A DNA stretch of 8,131 nucleotides. It comes from Methanoregula sp. (GTDB lineage Archaea; Halobacteriota; Methanomicrobia; Methanomicrobiales; Methanospirillaceae). Made by a program: the position numbers and the translations under genes. A model generated the notes under the pieces. The model was not told where the DNA came from. It saw only the letters and a list, made by a program, of their open reading frames with translations, and made no database searches. Shown piece by piece: positions 1 through 6,342 of this stretch. Position 1 is the stretch's first letter; each line of letters starts with the position of its first letter. The stretch lies in contig JAQTSH010000064.1 in the NCBI GenBank assembly GCA_028711405.1, positions 1 to 8,131 of the forward strand, read 5' to 3'.

Positions 1-949
1 CACACCCGGCACGGCTGGCAATCTCCCCGGCGATCACCCGCCCGGTCCCGAGGGAACCGGCAGACTGGAGCTCGGTCGCGTTCACCTGCTCCTGCCCGGT
101 ATAGATTGCCCGCTTGTACAGCCTTCGTTCGTAGATCCGGTTCATCAACTCACGGGCTACGGGGCTCTCGGAGCTTTGCAGCGCAAGCATACACCTCGCA
201 TCATCCATCGACAGGAGGGCTTCGACCTCCGGTTTTGACATACCCTGGGTATGCTCCAGCATGGCGAGATGGAACATGCACTCCGCGATCCGGCTGACGT
301 GGTGAAAATAGACGGCGGGGCGCATCAGTGTCCGGGCGATCAGCAGGGACTCGGCAGCGTTGATCCCGTTCTCGTCAAGCACAATCCCTTCCGGCAGGTA
401 GAGCAGGTTCCGGATGAGCCGGTGGGCATCGACGGTGCCATACGGTGCACCGGTGTAATACGCATCCCGGAGGAGGTAGTCCATCCGGTCCACATCGAGA
501 TCCCCGTGCAGGATTCCCGAAAGGGGATGGTTTCCTTTCACGACAGCACAGAGTGCGGCGGGATCGATCCCTGCCGCATCCAGGATTGCCCCGAACCGGG
601 CGGTGACAATCGCCGAGATCTCGTCATGGGAGCGGGAGAGAAGTGCCTGCATCACCGGCTCGCTTGCGTGGGAGAACGGACCATGCCCCACATCGTGGAG
701 CAGCGCCGCTGCCACCACAAGCTGGCGATCTTCAACTGACAACCCGAACCGGGTCGCTGCCACACCCGCGAGATGCATCGTCCCCAGTGAATGCTCAAAA
801 CGGGAATGGTTCGCGCCGGGATAGACGAGGTGGGAAAATCCCAGCTGGCGGACATACCGGAGGCGTTGCAGCGCGGGGGAATCAAGGAGTGCTCTCGCGA
901 AGTCCTCCACCTCCACATAGCCATGCACCGGATCCTTGATGATCTTCAC
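1..949 (-). CDS. HD-domain phosphohydrolase (SAMHD1/dGTPase-like, COG1078 type), 3' end cut off
   Basis: The minus strand is open from a GTG at 949 to the window edge, giving 316 visible residues and no stop, so the C-terminus is missing. The N-terminus reads KIIKDPVHGYVEVED, typical of this family. The metal-site signature is present: RFEHSLG (His53), LLHDVGHGPFSHASE (His85-Asp86), and LDVDRMDYLLRDAYYTG (about 151-167), which supplies the last Asp. Relatives hydrolyse dNTPs or other phosphate esters in the cytoplasm; the substrate here cannot be told. GTG 949 is chosen because the family N-terminus begins right there. A TTG at 964 would add five residues, and a stop lies just upstream of that. 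No good Shine-Dalgarno is visible, so the mRNA may be leaderless or nearly so. The gene is divergent from cofD across a 47-bp gap. Family assignment is firm; function beyond phosphohydrolase is inference. Confidence 0.93.
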   Translation of the reverse strand, partial: MKIIKDPVHGYVEVEDFARALLDSPALQRLRYVRQLGFSHLVYPGANHSRFEHSLGTMHLAGVAATRFGLSVEDRQLVVAAALLHDVGHGPFSHASEPVMQALLSRSHDEISAIVTARFGAILDAAGIDPAALCAVVKGNHPLSGILHGDLDVDRMDYLLRDAYYTGAPYGTVDAHRLIRNLLYLPEGIVLDENGINAAESLLIARTLMRPAVYFHHVSRIAECMFHLAMLEHTQGMSKPEVEALLSMDDARCMLALQSSESPVARELMNRIYERRLYKRAIYTGQEQVNATELQSAGSLGTGRVIAGEIASRAGC

Positions 950-996
950 GGGTTCACTAAACAATCTTCATATACATCACATAAAAGTATTGAGTA
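950..996. promoter_or_regulatory. Divergent promoter region of the HD gene and cofD with overlapping TATA-like elements
   Basis: This 47-bp spacer separates two start codons on opposite strands. On the plus strand TCATAT (968-973) begins 29 nt before the cofD ATG. On the minus strand the same bases read GTATAT/TGTATA (about 971-976), centred 24-27 nt before the HD GTG. No strong Shine-Dalgarno is seen for either gene. The likely reading is two leaderless, back-to-back archaeal promoters sharing or overlapping one TATA element. A second A/T stretch (TTTTAT on the minus strand, about 981-986) is an alternative TATA for the HD gene. Confidence 0.6.
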
Positions 997-1899
997 ATGA
1001 TCACGTTTCTCTCGGGTGGGACAGGCACCCCGAAACTCCTGCGTGGCATGCAGAAAGTGATGGATCCTAAAGAGATCTCCGTTGTTGTCAATACAGCGGA
1101 TGACATCTGGATCTCCGGTAACCATATCTCTCCCGACCTCGACACGGTCATGTACCTCTTCGCCGGCATCCTCAACACCGATACCTGGTGGGGGATCCGG
1201 GGCGATACGTTCTCCACCCACGAAGCGCTCTCCCGTCTCTCCGATGAGGAGTATATCGCGATCGGTGACCAGGACCGGGCAGTCCATATAGCGCGGGGCA
1301 ACGGGCTCCGTCACCATGTACGGCTCACAGAGATCACAAAATCCCTCTCTCTACAGTTCAAGGTGACAGCAAATGTCCTGCCGATGACGGATACTACCGT
1401 TACAACGAAGGTGCGTAAGGATGCACTGCTCGTCCACTACCAGGAATACTGGGTGAAGAGCAAGGGACAGTGCCCGATCCAGCAGGTGGTGTACTTGTAC
1501 GGCACCCCCCCCATCGCCACACAAGAAGTGATTGAGGCAGTTGAAAAGAGCGATGCCGTGGTCATCGGTCCATCCAACCCGATTACGAGCATCATGCCGA
1601 TCCTGATATGTGAGGGATTAACCGATGCGATGGAGGATAAGTGTGTCATCGCCATCAGCCCGTTTATCGGCGACGCCCCGGTGAGTGGTCCGGCGGCTGC
1701 GCTGATGAAGGCACAGGGGCGGGAACCGAACTCAAAGGGGACGTTCTCCTGCTACGGGAACCTTGTGGATCTCCGTATCCAGGATATCCGGGACCCGGTG
1801 GAGGTGGATGGTGCCATCCGGCTCGACACGCTGATGACCAATGAAGAGAAGAGCGTGAAGCTCGCACGCGAGATCCTCGATATCATCGCCTGCCGGTGA
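997..1899 (+). CDS. cofD: 2-phospho-L-lactate transferase CofD (coenzyme F420 biosynthesis)
   Basis: CofD transfers the phospholactyl group of lactyl-2-diphospho-5'-guanosine to the deazaflavin Fo, giving F420-0 and GMP in the cytoplasm. The 300-residue protein is full length for the family (about 300-310). Visible family motifs are [11 protein letters not shown] (4-14), VVNTADD (30-36), SPDLDTVMY (45-53), WWGIRGDTF (64-72), GDQDRA (90-95) and GPSNPITSI (191-199). They appear in the expected order and form the substrate pocket in known CofD structures. The ATG at 997 opens directly into the conserved N-terminal strand, and the TATA-like TCATAT lies 29 nt upstream, so a leaderless mRNA is likely. 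No other F420 genes are adjacent in this window. Identification is secure. In other lineages the donor may be a phosphoenolpyruvate-derived compound; phospholactate is assumed here from the methanogen context. Confidence 0.97.
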   Translation: MITFLSGGTGTPKLLRGMQKVMDPKEISVVVNTADDIWISGNHISPDLDTVMYLFAGILNTDTWWGIRGDTFSTHEALSRLSDEEYIAIGDQDRAVHIARGNGLRHHVRLTEITKSLSLQFKVTANVLPMTDTTVTTKVRKDALLVHYQEYWVKSKGQCPIQQVVYLYGTPPIATQEVIEAVEKSDAVVIGPSNPITSIMPILICEGLTDAMEDKCVIAISPFIGDAPVSGPAAALMKAQGREPNSKGTFSCYGNLVDLRIQDIRDPVEVDGAIRLDTLMTNEEKSVKLAREILDIIACR

Positions 1900-2037
1900 C
1901 GGGCTGGGGAGGGGGTCTCCCGCTGCCGAAAAGACCCCCGCGATCCCATCATGGAGGGGGATGACCACTGCAAATCCCGGAATCCGGATACCGGGATATT
2001 CCGCCACCGGATCCGACGTGATTCAAAAGAGCAAACC
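1900..2037. other. cofD-PEGA spacer with two perfect short hairpins
   Basis: The spacer holds two perfect inverted repeats. GGGGGTCT (1911-1918) pairs with AGACCCCC (1932-1939) around a 13-nt loop, 12 nt after the cofD stop. ATCCCGG (1974-1980) pairs with CCGGGAT (1991-1997) around a 10-nt loop. Neither is followed by a T-run, so they are not classic intrinsic terminators. The first could stabilise the 3' end of the cofD mRNA or assist termination. I see no coding potential here. Confidence 0.45.
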
Positions 2038-2045
2038 TATTTAAT
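2038..2045 (+). promoter_or_regulatory. TATA-box-like element of the PEGA lipoprotein gene
   Basis: TATTTAAT lies 28 nt upstream of GTG 2066 and is preceded by a purine-rich stretch (AAAAGAGCAAA) that could act as a TFB-recognition element. The spacing predicts transcription starting at or next to the GTG, which supports a leaderless message and that start codon. Confidence 0.6.
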
Positions 2046-2065
2046 GCTACGCAGTAACGGTTATC

Positions 2066-3025
2066 GTGAGCGATATGAGCGGAAACATACGATATACGAT
2101 TGGTGCACTTCCCGTGATCTTTTTTCTGGTCTTTTCAGTCCTTATTGCCGGGTGTCTTTCAAGTCCGGTCTCCCCCACAGCGACCCTCCAGGTCACATCC
2201 TCCCCCTCCGGCGCGGAGGTCTATGTTGACAACCAGTACCGGGGCACGACCCCCTGCACCGTGGGCGACACGGTGCCGGGCACCCATTCTCTCGAACTCC
2301 GCTCAGCCGGTTACACGAGCTGGTCATCGACCATCACTGTCTCGACGGGTTCAAACCAGGTGTATGCTGCCCTCACCCCTAATCCTTCGGTGACAAGCAC
2401 GGTACAGCCGGGAGGGTCTTCGGTGATCACCGGGACAACGACAATCGCACCCCAGACTGCGGTGACCATCCACGAGAGCAAAGAGACGATGATCATTGGG
2501 GACTCGAACCTCTTTTACGGGACAGCGGTCGGGTGCGATACGGTGAGCCTGACCCTCTTCGGACCGGGATACTATACGTATGGCGTGCTCCAGGACCAAC
2601 CGAAGGTGAACTCGCTCGGTTCGTGGTCATACACCTGGAACAAGGGCACCTCCATCCTCGCAGGGGAATACACGATGATCGTCGAGGATCCCAGGAAGAC
2701 CACCTCCGACCGGGTGGTGTTCACGGTTGTCGGAGGGGGACTGGTCTCGATTGTGCCGAGCACGTATTCAGCAACCGCTGGCAATGCCATCACCTTCTCG
2801 GGTCAGTGTACAACGGGTGCCAAAAACGTACTACTCACGTTGTATGGACCCGGGCAGTTCACCGGCGGGGTAGACCTGGGGTCTCATTCGGTGCTCGCGG
2901 ACAAGACCTGGAACTTCAAGTACTCGCTTGACAGCACCCTCCCGACCGGCACCTATACGATGTACGTGTATGATATCCCCAAGACAACATCTGCGACCAC
3001 GCAGTTCACGGTGGGGTTTGCATAG
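2066..3025 (+). CDS. Putative membrane-anchored lipoprotein: PEGA domain plus two tandem Ig-like repeats
   Basis: The product has 319 residues. Residues 1-30 form a lipoprotein signal: a hydrophobic stretch (about 12-28) ending in LIAGC with Cys30 as the likely lipidated residue, so the protein is probably outside the cell on the membrane. A PEGA domain spans about 39-107 (LQVTSSPSGAEVYVDN, TTPCTV, SLELRSAGY), with PSGA in place of the name-giving PEGA. A Ser/Thr/Gly-rich linker (about 108-130) follows, then two homologous halves, 131-225 and 226-319. Each half has LxGPG (TLFGPGYYTYGV / TLYGPGQFTGGV), YTM and KTTS (DPRKTTS / DIPKTTS). These look like beta-sandwich repeats seen in Methanomicrobia surface proteins. 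PEGA domains are common on archaeal and bacterial surfaces but have no assigned catalysis; binding or scaffolding is inference. GTG 2066 fits the TATA spacing; ATG 2075 is the alternative. A T8 tract follows the stop. Confidence 0.85.
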   Translation: MSDMSGNIRYTIGALPVIFFLVFSVLIAGCLSSPVSPTATLQVTSSPSGAEVYVDNQYRGTTPCTVGDTVPGTHSLELRSAGYTSWSSTITVSTGSNQVYAALTPNPSVTSTVQPGGSSVITGTTTIAPQTAVTIHESKETMIIGDSNLFYGTAVGCDTVSLTLFGPGYYTYGVLQDQPKVNSLGSWSYTWNKGTSILAGEYTMIVEDPRKTTSDRVVFTVVGGGLVSIVPSTYSATAGNAITFSGQCTTGAKNVLLTLYGPGQFTGGVDLGSHSVLADKTWNFKYSLDSTLPTGTYTMYVYDIPKTTSATTQFTVGFA

Positions 3026-3035
3026 GCTCACACAC

Positions 3036-3043
3036 TTTTTTTT
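3036..3043 (+). terminator. Poly-T transcription terminator after the PEGA gene
   Basis: A run of eight T begins 10 nt after the TAG stop. U-rich tracts at gene ends are the usual intrinsic termination signal for archaeal RNA polymerase and do not need a stem. No hairpin directly precedes it. Confidence 0.65.
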
Positions 3044-3275
3044 AACATGCAAAATGGCAAGCCGATTTTCATAACAGCTTGCCTGATGCACGGGTCATGG
3101 TGTTTTATTGGTCCCATCTCCCTGCATCCTCTTGCCCCTGTACCCTCATTGCACAGGGGACTCTCCCGCACGAGCAATACGGCACTTCCCCACGTTTTGC
3201 ACGGATCCGGAAATGACAACCGGCATTGCCGGTGTTCCTGCTGCCTGCACGAGTACCGTGAGCGGCATCGATACC
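3044..3275. other. Gene-free gap with three perfect hairpins; possible ncRNA or mRNA-end structures
   Basis: No convincing gene lies here. Three perfect stems are visible. GGCAAGC (3056-3062) pairs with GCTTGCC (3077-3083), loop 14. CCCCTGT (3135-3141) pairs with ACAGGGG (3153-3159), loop 11. ACCGGC (3219-3224) pairs with GCCGGT (3228-3233), loop 3. The reading frame of the downstream HEAT gene stays open back to an ATG at 3047, but the encoded stretch is Cys/His-rich, unlike HEAT sequence and lacks a ribosome site, so I leave it untranslated. A small RNA is possible but unproven. Confidence 0.35.
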
Positions 3276-3314
3276 TATTTGAAGGATTTTATACAAACAC
3301 TCACTGTCTGAGGA
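3276..3314 (+). promoter_or_regulatory. Promoter and Shine-Dalgarno of the HEAT-repeat gene
   Basis: Two A/T-rich candidates precede the gene: CTATTTGA (about 3276-3283) and TTTTATAC (3287-3294). GAGGA (3310-3314) lies 5 nt before ATG 3320 and is the clearest Shine-Dalgarno in the window. It fixes that ATG as the start. If the first TATA candidate is used, the leader would be about 15 nt and would include this site. Confidence 0.55.
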
Positions 3315-3319
3315 TACGT

Positions 3320-4507
3320 ATGGGCATCATTAAAAATTTTTTAAAACTCTTCAAGTCAGGGGATCTGGAGGATCAGGAGGCGCGTCTCCGGGCACAGAAG
3401 GAGCGCTACGACACCTTCCTCAAGGCACTGACCAGTGGAGATCTCGATGCCCGCTGGAACGCTGTACGTTCCGTCGGGGATCTCGGTGAGCCGTTCATCG
3501 AACCGCTCATCCAGGGATTAAAAGACGAGTTCTGGATTATCCGTCGGGGATCTGCCGACACGCTGGGCAAGATTGGCGTCGCCGCGGTCGAGCCCCTGGT
3601 AGGCGCACTCGCGGAGCCGGGCGATGATGTCCGGCAGGAGACGATCCGGGCACTCCAGCTGATCGGGGAACCCTCCGTGAACCCGCTCGTTCTCGCGACA
3701 AAGAACCCCCACGCGGGGATCCGGCGGGGTGCTGCACAGGCACTCGGGTGCATGGGGGAGGCACGGGCGGTGCCGGTTCTCATGGACGCATTGAAGGATG
3801 CAGACCCGTGGGTCAGGCACGAATCGGCAGTGGCGCTCGGCAGGATCAGTGATCCACGGGCGGTCAATGGACTGATCGAGACGTTGAACGACCCGAAGGA
3901 GCATGTGCGGATGGCGGCGATGGCGACGCTCTGCTCGCTGGGCGAACCCTCAATTGAGCCGCTCATCCACGCCCTTGTGGATGTCAATGAAGATGTCTCC
4001 CGCCGGGCGGCTCTCGCGCTTGTCACTATCGGGGAGCCATCCGTCGAACCCCTGATAAAAGCACTCACTGACCAGAACCTTGGGATCAGGAAAGGTGCCG
4101 CCGAGGTGCTGGGACAGATCGGCAACACCCGCGCCATCCCCCCGCTCGTGCAGGCACTCGACGACCCGGAGCGGATCGTCAGGATCGAGGTCACAAAAGC
4201 ACTCGCCGCTCTCGGCGTCCCGGCAATCGCCCCGCTCATGCAGGTCTTCCGCGAAGGCGACCTTCGGGTACGGACCGGCGCGATGGAGGCGCTCTGGATG
4301 CTCGGTCAGCCTGCGACCACCCCGCTCATCATGGTGTTGAAGGATGACCAGAGCGACGTGCGGAAACGTGCGGCGCTCCTCCTCGGTGAGATTGGCGACC
4401 AGAAAGCAGTCGATCACTTAACCAATATGCTCACCGATGAGAACGTTGCCGTCCGGAGAGAGGCGTTCGAAGCGCTCGAGATCATAAAAAACAGAAACTC
4501 CCCATAA
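3320..4507 (+). CDS. HEAT-repeat (PBS-lyase-type) scaffold protein
   Basis: The product has 395 residues. A short N-terminal segment (MGIIKNFLKLFKSGD, amphipathic, then a charged helix to about 35) is followed by about eleven full HEAT repeats of roughly 30-32 residues and a half repeat at the end. The recurring pattern is a VR/IR turn, a small-residue helix (xxAAxALGxIG), then EPS(I/V)EPLI and a second helix ending in ALxD. Such solenoids bind proteins or, in the PBS-lyase group, act on chromophore-protein adducts; no catalytic residues can be named here, so a scaffold role is the safe call. The partner is unknown. There is no signal peptide or membrane helix, so it is probably cytoplasmic. 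The start is set by GAGGA 5 nt upstream and by where the family-like sequence begins. The ORF could extend to 3047, but that part looks non-coding. Confidence 0.9.
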   Translation: MGIIKNFLKLFKSGDLEDQEARLRAQKERYDTFLKALTSGDLDARWNAVRSVGDLGEPFIEPLIQGLKDEFWIIRRGSADTLGKIGVAAVEPLVGALAEPGDDVRQETIRALQLIGEPSVNPLVLATKNPHAGIRRGAAQALGCMGEARAVPVLMDALKDADPWVRHESAVALGRISDPRAVNGLIETLNDPKEHVRMAAMATLCSLGEPSIEPLIHALVDVNEDVSRRAALALVTIGEPSVEPLIKALTDQNLGIRKGAAEVLGQIGNTRAIPPLVQALDDPERIVRIEVTKALAALGVPAIAPLMQVFREGDLRVRTGAMEALWMLGQPATTPLIMVLKDDQSDVRKRAALLLGEIGDQKAVDHLTNMLTDENVAVRREAFEALEIIKNRNSP

Positions 4508-4572
4508 ACCCCTCTCTTCTCACCCTTTCTCCATGCCACGCCGAGGTTCACGGTCACTGGCGGGCAGCATCT

Positions 4573-4578
4573 TCATAT
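4573..4578 (+). promoter_or_regulatory. TATA-like TCATAT element of the cytosine deaminase gene
   Basis: TCATAT starts exactly 29 nt before ATG 4602, the same spacing as at cofD and the threonine lyase. It sits within the 10-nt string ATCTTCATAT, which is also found intact upstream of cofD. It predicts a leaderless mRNA from 4602 and argues against the longer frame starting at 4533, in which this element would be coding. Confidence 0.62.
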
Positions 4579-4601
4579 CAGAAGAGGAAGCACGCTCCTG
4601 C

Positions 4602-5036
4602 ATGGACAAGTTCATGGAGGCGGCAATGGCAGAAGCCCGCGCAGGGTTGTCTGAGGGCGGTATTCCGATTGGCTCGGTGCTCGTGCGGGGAACTGAGATC
4701 GTCGGCAGGGGGCACAACCAGCGGGTGCAAGCCGGGGATCCAGTGCTCCACGCTGAGATCGATTGCCTGAGAAACGCCGGAAGGATCGGGACGTACCGGG
4801 ACACCGTGCTCTACTCCACGCTGATGCCCTGCTACCTCTGCGCCGGCGCGGTTGTGCAGTTCGGGATTCCCCACGTGATCGCCGGGGAGTCCCGTAACTT
4901 CCCCGGTGCACGGGCATTTCTCGAAGAGCACGGTGTCCGGGTGGTCGACCTCGACCTGCCAGAGTGCGTCACGCTGATGCGGGAGTTTATCACCGTCCAC
5001 CCCCGGCTCTGGAACGAGGACATCGGGGAACTCTGA
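4602..5036 (+). CDS. Zinc-dependent cytosine deaminase, yeast Fcy1-like (CDA/TadA fold)
   Basis: The 144-residue protein resembles yeast Fcy1 (158 residues) along its whole length, as recalled from the known Fcy1 sequence. Fcy1 converts cytosine to uracil and ammonia in pyrimidine salvage. Zinc and proton-shuttle residues are LHAE (His50, Glu52) and PCYLC (Cys77, Cys80). Substrate-pocket residues also match: Asn39 in GRGHN, Phe100 in SRNF, and Trp137 and Asp140 in the C-terminal WNEDIGE, which align with Fcy1 Asn51, Phe114, Trp152 and Asp155. The residue before PC is Met where Fcy1 has Ser89. TadA tRNA deaminases lack this C-terminal lid, so a tRNA-editing label would probably be wrong. Guanine deaminases of the same fold remain an alternative. 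ATG 4602 is chosen from TATA spacing and alignment to Fcy1; ATG 4533 would add 23 atypical residues. Confidence 0.88.
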   Translation: MDKFMEAAMAEARAGLSEGGIPIGSVLVRGTEIVGRGHNQRVQAGDPVLHAEIDCLRNAGRIGTYRDTVLYSTLMPCYLCAGAVVQFGIPHVIAGESRNFPGARAFLEEHGVRVVDLDLPECVTLMREFITVHPRLWNEDIGEL

Positions 5037-5074
5037 ACCGTACCGGGCAAAATCGACAACAGTAAACGATAGGC

Positions 5075-5080
5075 TCATAT
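5075..5080 (+). promoter_or_regulatory. TATA-like TCATAT element of the threonine ammonia-lyase gene
   Basis: TCATAT begins 29 nt before GTG 5104, in the 67-bp gap after the deaminase gene. The match in sequence and spacing to the cofD and deaminase promoters supports a separate leaderless transcript starting at the GTG. No Shine-Dalgarno is visible before 5104. Confidence 0.6.
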
Positions 5081-5103
5081 TCCGGCACGTACTTTTCTCC
5101 TGT

Positions 5104-6342
5104 GTGGTCTCACTCTCCGATATCCAGGCAGCCGGGCGACGGATAGAGGCTCATATCATCCGCACGCCGCTCATCTATTCGCCCGTGCTCTCGCGCCGGA
5201 CCGGTGCCCGGATCTACCTCAAGCTCGAAACGCTCCAGCGAGCCGGGTCGTTCAAGGTCCGGGGAGCGTCAAACAAAGTCCTCCTGCACCTTGACGCCTG
5301 CCGGGCGCACGGGGTGATCGCAGCGTCTGCCGGGAACCATGCCCAAGGCGTTGCTGTTGCAGCGCAGGGAGCCGGCGTGAAGGCAACGATTGTCATGCCG
5401 GTCTGGGCATCCATCGCAAAGCAGGAAGCCACCCGGGCGTACGGGGCGGAGGTCATACTATCCGGTCAGACGCTGGAGGAAGCGGTCGCCGATGCCCATG
5501 CACGGTCCCGGGACGGCAGGCTCTTCATCCACCCGTACGATGATGCCGAGGTGATCGCCGGACAGGGCACGGTCGCGCTTGAGATCCTGCATGAGCTGCC
5601 AGAGACGGACATCATCGTTGTGCCGGTGGGCGGGGGTGGACTGATCGCCGGGATCGCGACCGCTGCACGGGCGATACAGCCGGGCATCACGATCATCGGG
5701 GCACAGGCAGCTGCATGCCCGTCCGCAGTGACGGCGCTGCACGCTGGTGGGGTGGTGCCGGTCACTGCTGAAAAGACGATTGCCGATGGCATCCGGGTGG
5801 CACAGACCGGCTTGCTGGCATTCCCAATCATCCGGGACGAGGTCGTACAGATCGTCACCGCAACTGAGGAAGAGATTGGTGACGCGATCCTCCTCCTGCT
5901 CGAGCGCAAGCACGTGATTGCCGAAGGGGCGGGTGCGGTTCCCCTTGCTGCGCTCATGAATGGTTCATGTACGTTCGCTCCCGGGAGCACCATTGTCCTT
6001 GTGATCAGCGGGGGAAACGTGGACAGTGCGCTCCTGTTCAGGATCATCCGGCAGTCGATGGTCCGGCAGGGACGGATCTGGCGGTTCTCCGTCATCCTCG
6101 ATGACCAGCCGGGTGCCCTTGCCCGGCTCCTCGCGGTGACGAGCAGGCAGGGCGGGAACATCCTCCATATCGATCATGAGGAAGGCGCGTCAGGTGTGCC
6201 TGTGCAGATGATCAAGGTGAGTCTCGAGCTGGAGACCCGTGGGTGGGAGCATCTCTCAAACATCCGCGAGGCACTGCTCGTTGCCGGATACCAGATCCCG
6301 GAAAAGAAGGGACAGCCTTACAGCCAGCCCATGGTCTTATAG
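5104..6342 (+). CDS. ilvA: Threonine ammonia-lyase (PLP-dependent) with C-terminal ACT-like domain
   Basis: The enzyme deaminates threonine (often also serine) to 2-oxobutyrate and ammonia; 2-oxobutyrate feeds isoleucine synthesis or catabolism. The 412-residue protein is a typical single-ACT form. The PLP Schiff-base lysine is Lys51 in GSFKVRGA. SAGNHAQG (75-82) is the substrate loop, VGGGGLIAG (175-183) holds the PLP phosphate, and SGGNVD (302-307) lies at the pyridine nitrogen. From about 326 an ACT-like domain (WRFSVILDDQPGALARLL, then GGNILHIDHE) suggests allosteric control by amino acids; the ligand is not deducible. GTG 5104 fits the TATA spacing and gives the usual short N-terminus (SLSDIQAAGRRI). 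The symbol ilvA follows the family; catabolic forms are called tdcB, and methanogens can also make isoleucine through citramalate, so the pathway role is open. The 3' end overlaps the convergent flavoprotein gene by 25 bp. Confidence 0.93.
   Translation: MVSLSDIQAAGRRIEAHIIRTPLIYSPVLSRRTGARIYLKLETLQRAGSFKVRGASNKVLLHLDACRAHGVIAASAGNHAQGVAVAAQGAGVKATIVMPVWASIAKQEATRAYGAEVILSGQTLEEAVADAHARSRDGRLFIHPYDDAEVIAGQGTVALEILHELPETDIIVVPVGGGGLIAGIATAARAIQPGITIIGAQAAACPSAVTALHAGGVVPVTAEKTIADGIRVAQTGLLAFPIIRDEVVQIVTATEEEIGDAILLLLERKHVIAEGAGAVPLAALMNGSCTFAPGSTIVLVISGGNVDSALLFRIIRQSMVRQGRIWRFSVILDDQPGALARLLAVTSRQGGNILHIDHEEGASGVPVQMIKVSLELETRGWEHLSNIREALLVAGYQIPEKKGQPYSQPMVL

Noticed and set aside
251..739. 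Plus-strand frame of 162 codons at the left end
   Set aside because: It is the complement of the HD phosphohydrolase, whose HD motifs are unmistakable on the minus strand.
3047..3319. N-terminal extension of the HEAT protein to ATG 3047
   Set aside because: It has no ribosome site, starts just after a poly-T terminator, is Cys/His-rich and unlike HEAT sequence, and a good Shine-Dalgarno sits before ATG 3320.
3406..4239. Long minus-strand frame of 277 codons inside the HEAT gene
   Set aside because: It is the complement of a clear repeat protein; its Ser/Ala/Arg/Pro-rich product mirrors the GC-rich repeats and matches no family I know.
5466..6161. Minus-strand frame of 231 codons inside the threonine lyase gene
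   Set aside because: It is antisense to a well-supported enzyme, of low-complexity Ala/Ser/Pro composition and without a recognisable domain.
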